This document shows positions 47,169-55,821 of a stretch of DNA of 64,000 nucleotides, piece by piece. A program made the translations under genes and the position numbers. Source of the stretch: Streptomyces sp. H27-C3. GTDB lineage: Bacteria > Actinomycetota > Actinomycetes > Streptomycetales > Streptomycetaceae. The notes under the pieces were generated by a model, which saw nothing but the letters and a program-made list of their open reading frames with translations, made no database searches and was not told the origin of the DNA. Where the stretch lies: the NCBI RefSeq assembly GCF_030063415.1, contig NZ_JASITA010000020.1:1-64000 (forward strand). The letters run 5' to 3'. Positions within the stretch are counted from its first letter, which is position 1. Each line of letters begins with the position of its first letter.

Positions 47169-49742
47169 TCAGCCGATCGTCAGCGTGCGCGCCTTGCTGG
47201 GCACCCCCTTCGCGTCGAGGGCGAACAGCATGTAGCCGCCGGGGAGTGCCACACCCGGATCGGCGGGAATGCGTACCTCGTACGATCCGTCCGCAAGGCG
47301 GATCGACTGCAACGGCACCCGGCGCTGGTCGTTGTCGACCGAGTGCGTCGCCGCCCCCATGCGGACGAGGGAGAAGGCGGAGCCCGCCCCGTCGGTCGTC
47401 ACCGGCACCGTCGCGCCGTGCGCGACCCTGGCCGGAACGGTTCCGATGATGGCGGGGCGCGGCTTCTCCGTACCGTCGGAATTGAGAAGGTACGGAGGGG
47501 TGAAGATCGCGCCGTCGGAGTGGTTCGTGGCGCAGCCGCCGCACAGTCCGCCGCCGCCGGAGAATATCCGGCCGTCGGGAAGCAGGTTGGCGACGCTGTG
47601 GTAATTGCGCGGTACCGCCATGGATGCCATCGGGGTGAATGTGCCCGTCTGCGGGTCCCAGATCTCCGGTGTCATCGTGGAGGTCGCGTCGCTGAAGGGA
47701 ACCGGGTAGGACTGCCCGCCGAAGACCGCCACCTTGCCGTCCGGCATGACGACGCTGTTGCTGAAGGCCCGCGCCTGCGCCATGTCGCCGGTACGCGTAC
47801 TGACGGGCTGCGCCCCGCCGTTGAGGTCGACGGTGTACGCGCGCCTGGTCGCGTCGGAGTTCTCGTACGCCGGAGCGCCACCGAGGGTCAGCAGCTTCCC
47901 GATGTCGTACGCGACCGCGTTTCCGTTCATCGCGTCCTGGCTGTCGGCGCGAGTCCCGGCGGCGGTGACGCTGCCGTTGCCGGTGGTGGAGATCCAGTTG
48001 AGCTGTTTGCTGGGGCCGAGTTGCAGCACCCTGCCGCCCGAAGTGGCGTGCAGCCACTGGTGGTTGTCTGCGCGGTAGGGGCCGGCCTGGTCGGCTGTCA
48101 TGGTGGTGGTGACCGGTACGCCGGACAGCTTGCGCCAGGTGCCGGTGGCGGGCGACCAGACCTCGCCGTCCTTGCCGCCCGCTCCGCCGCTCCAGGAGCC
48201 GCCAAGAACGAACGCGTCACCGGTGGAGAGAAGAGTCATGGCCTGGTAGCCACGCGCGATGTTCATGTCGGTAGTGGAGGACCAGGCGTCGGTGCGCGGG
48301 TCATAGATGCTGGCGCGTTCGGCGTTGCTGCCGCCGGTGACCAGCACCCGGCCGTCGGCCAGCACCGCGATGCCGGGGCAGAACATGTCGTGCCGGGTGT
48401 TGTCGATCCGTCGTTGACTCACCTGGCCGGTCGTCAGGTCCAGGATCGCGGTCTGGGTGTAGCCGTTGCTGCCGCCGAACCGGTCGATGGCGTACGCCGA
48501 CCAGGCCAGCAGCTTGTTGTTCGGCAGCACCGCGGTGGCAACCGGGACCAGCGGGAAACCGGTGACCTGTCCCCATGAGCCGGTGGTCGCCGGGTCCGCG
48601 GGTCCGGCAATGCGAATCTCCGCCGCCGAGGACCACGGGCCGCGCCCGCCGGCCTCTGTGGTGGCGGTCAGACGGACGTATCGCGCGTCGACAGCCCGGG
48701 TGAACGTGGCTCCCTTGACGGTGTCGTCGTCCTTCCAGGTGCCGGTGGCGACGGGCGTCCCGAACGTGGCACCGTCGATGCTGGTGGTGACCGAGTACGC
48801 GCCGATCCTGCCGTTCGCGCCGGCCCTGCGAGGCTCGTAGGTGAGGGCGGAGACCGTCTGTGTGCGCTTCATGTCGAGGGTGATGCTGTGCGGCAGCGGC
48901 GCTGCCGTACCCGACCACTTGCTGTGCCAGAGCGTGGTGCTGCTGCCGTCCAGAACCAGGGCCGCACGGTTGTCCGCGCTCGTCGTCTCCTCGTCGCTCG
49001 CCACGGCGGTCCAGCCGTCGCGCGGGAGGTCGACGGTGGAGGCCGGTGAGCCGGGGTCACCGAGCAGGTTGATCTCCGCGGCCGAACTCCACGGTCCGCG
49101 TCCGCCGGCCTCGGTGACCGCGGTCAGCCGGACGAACCGGGCTCCCCGGGCGGCGAAACTGAGCGTTTTCGTGGTGGTGTCGTCCGCGAGGGTACCGGTG
49201 GCCACGGCCGGGCCCCAGCTCTGGCCGTCGGCGCTGACGTGCAGCTGGTACTCGCCGATCCGGCCGTTGGCGCTGCCCGTACGCGGCCGGTAGACCAGCG
49301 CGGAGACGACTGCTGTGCGGTGTATGTCCACGGTGAGCGTGTGCGGGAGGGGCGCGGCGGTGCCCAACCACTTGCTGTGCCAGATCGTGGCCGCGCTGCC
49401 GTCCAGGACATTGACCGCACGGCCGTTCTCCCCGGTCGTCTCCTCGTCGCCGGCCAACACGGTCCATCCGGTACGCGGCAGCATCGGAGCGAGGGGCTCC
49501 ATGGCGGACGCGGGTGCGGCCCTGTGGTGCGGAGCCGGTGGCGGCGAGGTCCCGCCGACGGTGGGGGTGGGCGCAGGTGCCCGGTTGTCCGCGGTGGCGC
49601 TGTTTCCGCCGGCCCCCAGGAGGGGAAACAGCGTGGTCACCACGGCGAGGGTGGCGAAGAAGACCAGGATTCGGGAGAGGCGCCGAGGCGAGATCTCCCC
49701 CGATCTGAGCCGTCCGAATAATCGAGCAGAGCAAGCTGACAT
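47169..49742 (-). CDS. secreted galactose-oxidase-like copper radical oxidase with two discoidin domains
   Basis: 857 residues. A signal/anchor helix (ILVFFATLAVVTTLFPLLGA) and a Pro-rich linker precede two tandem F5/8 type C (discoidin) domains (about 90-230 and 240-380), each with NGRIGxYxxxxSxDG and the ending TEAGGRGPWSSAAEI. The kelch catalytic domain keeps the full galactose-oxidase active site: Cys455 (HDMFCPG) with Tyr499 (ARGYQAM) for the thioether radical cofactor, the stacking Trp517 (GGSWSGG), copper ligands Tyr714 and His715 (PRNYHSV), and His800 (ATHSVDNDQRR). A DUF1929 Ig-like domain ends it. It should oxidise a primary alcohol, possibly of a glycan, to the aldehyde with H2O2 release. 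Confidence 0.95.
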   Translation of the reverse strand: MSACSARLFGRLRSGEISPRRLSRILVFFATLAVVTTLFPLLGAGGNSATADNRAPAPTPTVGGTSPPPAPHHRAAPASAMEPLAPMLPRTGWTVLAGDEETTGENGRAVNVLDGSAATIWHSKWLGTAAPLPHTLTVDIHRTAVVSALVYRPRTGSANGRIGEYQLHVSADGQSWGPAVATGTLADDTTTKTLSFAARGARFVRLTAVTEAGGRGPWSSAAEINLLGDPGSPASTVDLPRDGWTAVASDEETTSADNRAALVLDGSSTTLWHSKWSGTAAPLPHSITLDMKRTQTVSALTYEPRRAGANGRIGAYSVTTSIDGATFGTPVATGTWKDDDTVKGATFTRAVDARYVRLTATTEAGGRGPWSSAAEIRIAGPADPATTGSWGQVTGFPLVPVATAVLPNNKLLAWSAYAIDRFGGSNGYTQTAILDLTTGQVSQRRIDNTRHDMFCPGIAVLADGRVLVTGGSNAERASIYDPRTDAWSSTTDMNIARGYQAMTLLSTGDAFVLGGSWSGGAGGKDGEVWSPATGTWRKLSGVPVTTTMTADQAGPYRADNHQWLHATSGGRVLQLGPSKQLNWISTTGNGSVTAAGTRADSQDAMNGNAVAYDIGKLLTLGGAPAYENSDATRRAYTVDLNGGAQPVSTRTGDMAQARAFSNSVVMPDGKVAVFGGQSYPVPFSDATSTMTPEIWDPQTGTFTPMASMAVPRNYHSVANLLPDGRIFSGGGGLCGGCATNHSDGAIFTPPYLLNSDGTEKPRPAIIGTVPARVAHGATVPVTTDGAGSAFSLVRMGAATHSVDNDQRRVPLQSIRLADGSYEVRIPADPGVALPGGYMLFALDAKGVPSKARTLTIG
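47815..47884. repeat. 70-bp exact direct repeat, copy 2 (inside the oxidase gene)
   Basis: This copy encodes, on the minus strand, part of a kelch blade (GGAPAYENSDATRRAYTVDL) in an otherwise normal gene, so it is the source and 47055-47124 the duplicate. Confidence 0.95.
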
Positions 49743-49786
49743 GGTGCCCCCTTTTTTTCCGGGCCGGTATTACCACGACCCACAAG

Positions 49787-49801
49787 GGCATGACCATGTC
49801 A
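49787..49801. promoter_or_regulatory. shared 15-bp promoter element, oxidase copy
   Basis: GGCATGACCATGTCA, 45 bp before the galactose-oxidase-like gene. It differs at one position from the element 69 bp before the carboxypeptidase gene (44734-44748), suggesting common control of two exported enzymes. Confidence 0.5.
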
Positions 49802-49984
49802 GGCTGTGGCGATAACGTAAAGACTTTGCGAGGTCACCTCTTCGGGCCCGCTCGAATTAGCCGAGTACCTACGAACCCGGCTCGTTGCAGCGGCATGAAA
49901 AACAGGACCACGTCGTCACGGACGGCCGCCGAACTGCGCATCCCGTCCGGCTGCTGACCGCCACGCAGCAGGCCCGGCGTATGC

Positions 49985-50674
49985 GTGGCGGTCACGGCGA
50001 TCCGGCCCTTCCGGTCATTATTGGCCTCTGCGCGACTGCTGTCATTGCTCTCGCTCCTCCAGGCGTGCGGGGACTGGCCGGGGGCGCTGCTGGCCGAGCG
50101 GCTGGACATCAGCCCGCGCACCGTACGACGTGATGTCGACCGTCTGCGCGAGCTCGGGTATCCCGTAGTGGCCTTCAAGGGGCCCGACGGCGGGTACCGG
50201 CTCGACGCCGGCACGGAACTGCCCCCGTTGCTGTTCGACGACGAGCAGGCCGTCGCCCTCGCCGTCGCCCTCCAGATCGCCACCACCACCGGCGACGGCA
50301 TCGAGGACGCCGCGGCACGCGCGCTGACCACCGTCCGGCAGGTCATGCCCGCACGGCTGCGACACCGCATCGACACCCTCCAGGTCACCGCCGTCAAGCG
50401 GCCCGAGAGCCGGCCGAACCCTGATCCTCGACCTGCCCGCCGCCGTCGTGTCCCGCTACACCCACGACGGAATCGTCGAGGAACTCGACCCGAACCGCTG
50501 CCGGCTCACCCTTGGCTCGTGGTCATGGCCCGGCCTGGCCGCCACCATCGGTGGTTCGACGCCGACATCGAGGGTGTCGGCCCGACCGAGCTCAAGGACG
50601 CCTTCGCGCACCTGGCCCGCCGCTACACCAACGCCGCGACCAACGCCCCTTCTACGCTGCCCCCGGCCCAATGA
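49985..50674 (+). pseudogene. WYL-domain (YafY-like) regulator, deleted and frameshifted
   Basis: The N-terminal HTH is intact (LASARLLSLLSLLQACGDWP, then LLAERLDISPRTVRRDVDRL and RELGYPVVAFKGPDGGYRLD) and is followed by the usual linker to about VKRPE. The WYL ligand domain is mostly missing. Its end appears in pieces in two frames: VVSRYTHDGIVEELDPNRCR then LTLGSWSWPGLAATIG, and FDADIEGVGPTELKDAFAHL. The uninterrupted frame gives a 229-residue protein with an abnormal arginine/proline-rich middle. The family norm is about 320 residues. The next gene encodes a PIG-L deacetylase, a frequent partner of such regulators. Confidence 0.75.
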
Positions 50675-50877
50675 GTCACCCGCACACCGACCACGATTCG
50701 GGCGGATGGACAGCGCGATGGTCCGAGGCTGTGCGGCCGGAGTGCGCCGTCGAGGGCCATGACGACCAGCCGCCGATCCGCGCACGATCATGGTGTTCGT
50801 CCTGATCCGAACGAACGACGTACTGCGCCACCAAGCCCCTACCTCCGCTGCTGCTCCCGTGAGAAAGGCCGACCGCC

Positions 50878-51660
50878 ATGACCGCGACCGCCCCCTCGTC
50901 CCCGCCGAGCCTGCTCGCGGCCTTCGCGCACCCGGACGACGAGTCCCTGGTGGCCGGCGGCGTGCTCGCCCAGCACGCCGCCGCCGGCGCGCGCACTGCC
51001 GTCGTCACCGCCACCTGGGCACCGGACAGTCATCGGGTTGCCGAACTCTCCGACGCCGTAAGGATTCTCGGCGCCGGACCGCCGCGCATGCTCGGGTACG
51101 CCGATGCCCGTATCCCCCAATCGGCGCCCGGACAGGCCCGGTTCCGCGATGCGCCGCTCGATGAAGCCGTGGGACGACTCGTCGGACACCTGCGCGAGAT
51201 CCGCCCGGACATCGTCGTCACCCACGACGCGTACGGCAATCTGACCGGCCACCCGGACCACGTACACACCCACCGCGTCACCGCACTCGCCCTACAGGCC
51301 TCAGGACTTGAGCACCTCTACCCCGAGACCGGGGAGCCCTGGCAGCCTACCGCTCCCTACCTGGCCACCCATCCGCACTCGGGCGTCGTGAAGTTGGGCA
51401 ACCTGCTGCCCCGGGTCGGCAAGTCCCTGCTCAGCGTGCCGGACCCGCGGGTCACCGCGACGGTCGACGTGAGCCCGTGGCTCGCACAGAAGTGGGCCGC
51501 GATCCTCGCGCACCGAAGCGAAGTGGGACGCACTCGATCCCTGCCGGGCATCCTGTCCCGCCTGGCTGCCGACGCCCGGCACCGGATCATCTCCACCGAG
51601 TACTACACGCGCTTCGACATCAGGCCGACGCCGGGCGGACTGCGGGAGCTGACGCTCTGA
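50878..51660 (+). CDS. PIG-L family N-deacetylase
   Basis: A 260-residue zinc hydrolase of the PIG-L/MshB type. The metal site is A-H-P-D-D-E (residues 17-22, LLAAFAHPDDESLVAGGVLA) and the later H-P-D-H-V-H-T-H (GNLTGHPDHVHTHRVTALAL); VVTHDAYG supplies another conserved stretch. Such enzymes deacetylate GlcNAc conjugates (mycothiol, glycolipids, antibiotics); the lack of the longer MshB/Mca features leaves the substrate open. GAGAAAGG precedes the ATG. It lies 203 bp after the broken WYL regulator. Confidence 0.9.
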   Translation: MTATAPSSPPSLLAAFAHPDDESLVAGGVLAQHAAAGARTAVVTATWAPDSHRVAELSDAVRILGAGPPRMLGYADARIPQSAPGQARFRDAPLDEAVGRLVGHLREIRPDIVVTHDAYGNLTGHPDHVHTHRVTALALQASGLEHLYPETGEPWQPTAPYLATHPHSGVVKLGNLLPRVGKSLLSVPDPRVTATVDVSPWLAQKWAAILAHRSEVGRTRSLPGILSRLAADARHRIISTEYYTRFDIRPTPGGLRELTL

Positions 51661-51978
51661 CCCCTCAGGCTGCCCAGCCCGAGCGCGACGCCGACGGCCG
51701 GTTTCGCAGGACCGCGGGTCCAGGGGCGGGCACAGGTCAGGCAGTGGGGACTCCCAGCCCCGCCGTAATGGCGGTGGTGCGGGTGAAGATGCCGGCGGGG
51801 AGATCGGTGTTGCAGAACTTGTTGTATTCAGCCGTAATCGAACCCGGCGGTGTGCCCCGGGCCGGGTACTGAGCCGGTAGACCCCTGACGTCGCGCGAGC
51901 CTGGTCGTGTGGATCGGCCTCTGTCCGGCTCCATGCAACCGGGCCCCATCCCAGAAGGCTCAGACGCATGTCCGGATG
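51661..51978. other. non-coding stretch
   Basis: No supported gene. A minus-strand frame near 51740-51860 ends AGIFTRTTAITAGLGVPTA and could be the tail of a lost gene, but I cannot name it. Confidence 0.4.
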
Positions 51979-51994
51979 TGACAGGGAACTGTCA
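51979..51994. promoter_or_regulatory. inverted repeat before the GlxA-type regulator gene
   Basis: TGACAG-GGAA-CTGTCA, a perfect 6-4-6 palindrome 35 bp upstream of the regulator start; a candidate autoregulatory site. Confidence 0.45.
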
Positions 51995-52029
51995 TTGCGG
52001 TCATCGGCAGTGGCGGTGAGGATGGGGAC

Positions 52030-53022
52030 ATGCCCATTCCGCACCGTGTCGTCATCGCGGTCTTCCCTGATGTCGACCTCCTCGACGTCTCCGGCCCGGC
52101 CGAGGTCTTCGCGCTGGCCAACCGAGTGACCGCGGGCCTCGCCGGCTACCAGGTCCACCTGGCCGGGCCCATCGGCGGCGAGGTGCGGACATCGGCGGGT
52201 GTGCGTCTGGTGGCAGATCTGTCCTTCGACGAGGTCGGCGGGCAGGTGGACACCCTGCTGGTGCCCGGCGCGGTCGACATGACCGACGCCGGCCCCCTGG
52301 CCCGTATCGATCCCGATGTCGTGGCCTGGGTCAAAGAGACCGCACCGCACTCCCGGCGGGTGGCGTCGGTGTGTGTGGGCGCGCACCTGCTGGCGGCGGC
52401 CGGGCTGCTCGACGGCAGGACGGCGACCACCCACTGGTCGACCGCCGCCCAGCTGGCCGCCGATCACCCGACCGTCACGGTCGACCCCGATCCCATCTTC
52501 GTACGCACCGACCGGGGCCGGCTGTGGACCGGGGCCGGCATCAGCGCCTGCCTGGACCTCGCGCTGGCTCTGGTGGCCGAGGACCACGGCGAGGAGACCG
52601 CGCTGGCGGTGGCCCGGCAACTGGTGATGTACCTCAAGCGGCAGGGCGGCCAGAGCCAGTTCTCCGTTCCGATCAGCCGCCCCGCGAGCTCCCGCCGTGA
52701 CATCGACGAGCTGCGGCTGTGGATCGCCGAGCACCTTGACGAGGACCTGTCCGCAGAGGTTTTGGCGGCCCGGATGTGTCTGAGCGAACGGCACTTCGCC
52801 CGCGTCTTCAAGCAAGAGACGGGCTCCAGCACGGCCGGCTACGTCGAAGCGTCCCGGGTGGAGGCGGCCCGCCGCCTCCTGGAGACCACCGACTGCCCGC
52901 TCGACCAGGTCGCGACCGCTGCCGGGCTCGGTTCGCAGGAGACCCTGCACCGGGCGTTCAAGCGGCAGCTCGCCACCACCCCCGCCGCCTACCGCCGCCG
53001 GTTCCGCACCCAGAGCACCTGA
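52030..53022 (+). CDS. GlxA-family transcriptional regulator (DJ-1/PfpI + AraC HTH)
   Basis: A 330-residue two-domain regulator. Residues 1-180 form a DJ-1/PfpI domain (VVIAVFPDVDLLDVSGPAEV, with the nucleophile-elbow region VASVCVGAHLLAAAGLLDGR). Residues 215-328 are an AraC HTH pair (LSAEVLAARMCLSERHFARV, FKQETGSSTAGYVEASRVEA, then LDQVATAAGLGSQETLHRAF). GGTGAGGATGGGG precedes the ATG. The isochorismatase-like gene follows 68 bp later in the same direction and is the probable target, as is common for GlxA-type regulators. Confidence 0.92.
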   Translation: MPIPHRVVIAVFPDVDLLDVSGPAEVFALANRVTAGLAGYQVHLAGPIGGEVRTSAGVRLVADLSFDEVGGQVDTLLVPGAVDMTDAGPLARIDPDVVAWVKETAPHSRRVASVCVGAHLLAAAGLLDGRTATTHWSTAAQLAADHPTVTVDPDPIFVRTDRGRLWTGAGISACLDLALALVAEDHGEETALAVARQLVMYLKRQGGQSQFSVPISRPASSRRDIDELRLWIAEHLDEDLSAEVLAARMCLSERHFARVFKQETGSSTAGYVEASRVEAARRLLETTDCPLDQVATAAGLGSQETLHRAFKRQLATTPAAYRRRFRTQST

Positions 53023-53090
53023 CGCGCCTGCCCGTACGCAGGCAAGCCCGCGGCTTCGCCCTGCCTCATTCCTCGACGAAAGGCCCCCCG

Positions 53091-53714
53091 ATGACCACGA
53101 ATCAGCCGTCCAAGACCCTGCGCGACGTGATCGGCCTGGACAACCAGCCGCCCCGGCTGAGTGACTCCGTCCTGATCATGATCGACTTCCAGAACACCTA
53201 TCGCACCGGCGTCATGGCTCTGGACGGCGCCGAGCAAGCCCTCGCAGCGGGCGCCCGCCTGCTGGAGCGCGCCCGCGCCGCGGGCACCCCGGTCGTCCAC
53301 GTCATCAACGACGGCGGCGAGAACACCCCGTACGACATCCGCGCCCACATCGGGGCCATCAGCGACCAAGTCGCCCCGGCGGAGGGTGAAACGGTCGTGG
53401 TCAAGCAGTTCCCCAACTCCTTCCACCTCACCGAACTGGAGAAGACACTGACCGACCTGGGCGCCGGGCCGGGCAGCGGCAAGGACCTGATTCTTGGCGG
53501 CTTCATGACACACATGTGCGTCAACTACACCGCCCAGGGCGCCTTCAACCTCGGTTACCGCCCCACCGTCATCGCCGAAACCACCGCCACCCGCACGCTC
53601 ACCACTCCCGAAGGCGCCGTTCTGCCCGCCGCCTCCCTCCAGGCCGCCGCCCTGACCGCGATCACCGACCTGTTCGGCACCGTCGTCCCCACCGTCGGCG
53701 CCCTCCCCGCCTAA
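53091..53714 (+). CDS. isochorismatase-family cysteine hydrolase
   Basis: A 207-residue hydrolase with the family triad: Asp in SVLIMIDFQNTYRTG, Lys in ETVVVKQFPNSFH and Cys in GGFMTHMCVNYTAQGAFNLG. The cis-peptide G-G-F/M-x-T-x-x-C is present. Members hydrolyse isochorismate, nicotinamide or N-carbamoyl compounds; nothing here picks one. ACGAAAGG lies before the ATG. It is paired with the GlxA-type regulator upstream. Confidence 0.9.
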   Translation: MTTNQPSKTLRDVIGLDNQPPRLSDSVLIMIDFQNTYRTGVMALDGAEQALAAGARLLERARAAGTPVVHVINDGGENTPYDIRAHIGAISDQVAPAEGETVVVKQFPNSFHLTELEKTLTDLGAGPGSGKDLILGGFMTHMCVNYTAQGAFNLGYRPTVIAETTATRTLTTPEGAVLPAASLQAAALTAITDLFGTVVPTVGALPA

Positions 53715-53862
53715 CAGGTCCACCGAGCGCGGCAGCCCGCCCCCGCTGCCGTCACCAGCGGCGGGCATCGGAGCAGGTGAGCACGACAACGGTGGACCCA
53801 GGGCACCCGGCCCATCGACATCCGATGGTGCGGAGGCACGGAGACCGGGATACTGAGTGGTT

Positions 53863-54672
53863 ATGTCCACAAAGCCTCCGGCAGGCCCGCTGTGTACGCG
53901 CGCATCGCTCGCCACCGACCTGCAAGCACTTGGCCTACGCCCTGGTGAAACCCTCCTCGTCCACTCCTCCCTCAGCTCGCTCGGCTGGGTCTGCGGCGGC
54001 GCGGGCGTCGTCGTCACGGCGCTGCTCGATGTCCTGAGTGGCGAGGGGACCTTGGTGGTTCCGACGCACTCCGGGGACAACTCGGATCCGGTGAGCTGGG
54101 GGAATCCGCCTGTTCCCGAGGCATGGTGGGCGGACGTTCGGGCGTCGATGCCGCCCTACGACGCTCGCACCACGCCCACCCGTGGCATGGGTGTCATCCC
54201 GGAGACCGTCCGCAACTGGCCGGGCGCCGTCCGCAGCGGCCATCCGCAGACCTCCTTCGCGGCTCTGGGCCCGCGTGCCGCGGCGATCCTGGACGGCCAT
54301 GCCCTCGACTGCCAACTGGGCGAGCAGAGCCCGCTCGCCCGGCTCGAAGAAGGCGGGGCGAGGATCCTTCTCCTGGGCGCGGGCTTTGATTCCTGCACCG
54401 CGTTCCACCTGGCCGAATACCGGGTCGCCGCACCGCTGGTGGACAACTCCTTCGCGGTCATGACCCCGCAGGGCCGCCGCTGAAGCACTGTGCGTGACAC
54501 GTCGATCTCCGAAGAGCACTTCGATGAGTTGGGTGCGGCCTTCGAGAAGGAACGCCCGGTGGTACGGGGCACGGTGGGCGGGGCGCAGGCCAGGCTGTTC
54601 GGCGTGTCCGAGGCGGTGGAATACGCCGAGGGCTGGCTCTTGGAGCACCGGCCCCGGACAGCCACGACCTGA
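53863..54672 (+). pseudogene. aminoglycoside 3-N-acetyltransferase, interrupted by one in-frame TGA
   Basis: The frame encodes an AAC(3)-family protein: DLQALGLRPGETLLVHSSLS, SLGWVCGGAGVVVTALLDVL, THSGDNSDPVSWGNPPVPEA and RSGHPQTSFAALGPRAA, with the late AFHLAEYRVAAPLVDNSFAV. At codon 207 (54481-54483) TGA stands where the family has a Trp after G-R-R; the same frame then continues VRDTSISEEHFDELGAAFEK to VEYAEGWLLEHRPR and TGA at 54672. A TGG to TGA change is enough. The truncated 206-residue form lacks the C-terminal fifth and is probably inactive. Acetylation of an aminoglycoside amine with acetyl-CoA is the family reaction. Confidence 0.85.
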
Positions 54673-54741
54673 CGAAATCAGCCGCTCGGCAGCGTGACCG
54701 GTCGATTGATCGGCTGATGGATTGGCCGGCGGATCGGCTGG

Positions 54742-54879
54742 TCAGGCCCCGAGGACATCCAGCGGGGTCATCTGGCCGAGCAGTCCGCTGACGATACCGG
54801 CGACGCCCACCACCAGGACGGGGTTGCGGCGCGCCACGAATCCGATGATCACCACGACCGCACCGAGAGGAACGATCAT
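54742..54879 (-). pseudogene. DUF969-family membrane protein, N-terminal fragment
   Basis: The 45-codon frame reads MIVPLGAVVVIIGFVARRNP then VLVVGVAGIVSGLLGQMTPL and DVLGA, followed by TGA. It matches the first helix and loop of DUF969 proteins (about 230 residues), which normally sit with DUF979 and the pxpBCA genes. The rest is missing. Its presence next to pxpA shows that the larger operon was once here. Confidence 0.65.
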
Positions 54880-54969
54880 GCGGCGGCCTTCGTCAGGCGT
54901 TGGGGCAAGGCACCAGGGGCGGCACGGATCCGGAGTTCCGATTCCGTGGGGGATGCACGGACCCTAGGA

Positions 54970-54984
54970 GATCGTTCAACGATC
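54970..54984. promoter_or_regulatory. GntR-like operator 1 of the pxp operon
   Basis: GATCGTT-C-AACGATC is a perfect 7-1-7 palindrome between the DUF969 fragment and pxpA. It resembles T-x-G-T-T-C-A-A-C-A-A GntR/FadR-type sites. The partner site is at 55039. Confidence 0.7.
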
Positions 54985-55038
54985 CAACAAGGGTAATCCC
55001 GGCACGATGTCGGGTAGCGGGAGAATCGACCCTTGCCG

Positions 55039-55053
55039 GATCGTTCAACAATC
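55039..55053. promoter_or_regulatory. GntR-like operator 2 of the pxp operon
   Basis: GATCGTTCAACAATC, one mismatch from operator 1 and 69 bp from it (start to start), ending 15 bp before pxpA. Two such sites suggest looping or cooperative repression. No GntR gene is present in the window. Confidence 0.7.
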
Positions 55054-55068
55054 GGCTACGTTCAAGAT

Positions 55069-55821
55069 GTGATCGATCTCAACGCAGACCTCGGCGAAGG
55101 CTTCGGCCGCTGGACTCTCACCGACGACGCCGCCCTCCTCTCCGTCGTCACCAGCGCCAACGTCGCCTGCGGCTTCCACGCGGGCGACCCGTCGGTGATG
55201 CGCCGCGTCTGTGATCTCGCCGCCGAGCGCGGAGTACGGATCGGGGCGCAGGTGTCGTACCGCGACCTGGCCGGCTTCGGGCGGCGGGCCATGGACGTAC
55301 CCAGCGACGAGCTGACGGCCGAAGTTGCCTACCAGATCGGGGCGTTGAAGGTTTTCGCCGAGGCCGCCGGGGCCGAGGTGTCATACGTCAAGCCGCACGG
55401 CGCGCTCTACAACCGCACCGTCCACGACGCCGAGCAGGCCCACGCCGTGGTGGCGGGTGTCCTGCTCGCGGGCGGGGCGCTGCCGGTGCTCGGCCTGCCC
55501 GGGTCACGGCTGCTCGCCGCAGCCGAAGAGGCGGAACTCGTCGGCGTGCCGGAGGCCTTCGCGGACCGCGCGTACACCCCCGGGGGCACCCTCGTGCCGC
55601 GCCGCGAGGCGAACTCCGTGGTGACGGAGGAGGACGCGGTGGTACGGCGCGCGCTGGCGTTCGCGGTGGAGGGTTCCGTCGAAGCCCTGGACGGTACGCG
55701 CGTCGAGGTCGCCGCCCGCTCCCTGTGCGTGCACGGCGACACCCCCGGCGCGGCCCGGATCGCGGCGCGAGTCCGGGAAGCGCTGGACGCGGCCGGGGTC
55801 GAGGTTGGGGCCTTCACATGA
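55069..55821 (+). CDS. pxpA: 5-oxoprolinase subunit PxpA (LamB/YcsF family)
   Basis: A 250-residue LamB/YcsF protein, the PxpA subunit of ATP-dependent prokaryotic 5-oxoprolinase, which opens pyroglutamate to glutamate. It has the N-terminal IDLNADLGEGFGRWTLTDDA, then VTSANVACGFHAGDPSVMRR, GAQVSYRDLAGFGRRAMDVP, YVKPHGALYN and the C-terminal LCVHGDTPGA. The GTG at 55069 fits the family start; no clear ribosome-binding site precedes it, so the mRNA may be leaderless or the site weak. It overlaps pxpB by 4 bp (ATGA). Confidence 0.94.
   Translation: MIDLNADLGEGFGRWTLTDDAALLSVVTSANVACGFHAGDPSVMRRVCDLAAERGVRIGAQVSYRDLAGFGRRAMDVPSDELTAEVAYQIGALKVFAEAAGAEVSYVKPHGALYNRTVHDAEQAHAVVAGVLLAGGALPVLGLPGSRLLAAAEEAELVGVPEAFADRAYTPGGTLVPRREANSVVTEEDAVVRRALAFAVEGSVEALDGTRVEVAARSLCVHGDTPGAARIAARVREALDAAGVEVGAFT

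Noticed and set aside
51737..51860. Minus-strand tail ending AGIFTRTTAITAGLGVPTA, considered as a gene fragment.
   Set aside because: No family could be recognised, and there is no upstream coding sequence.
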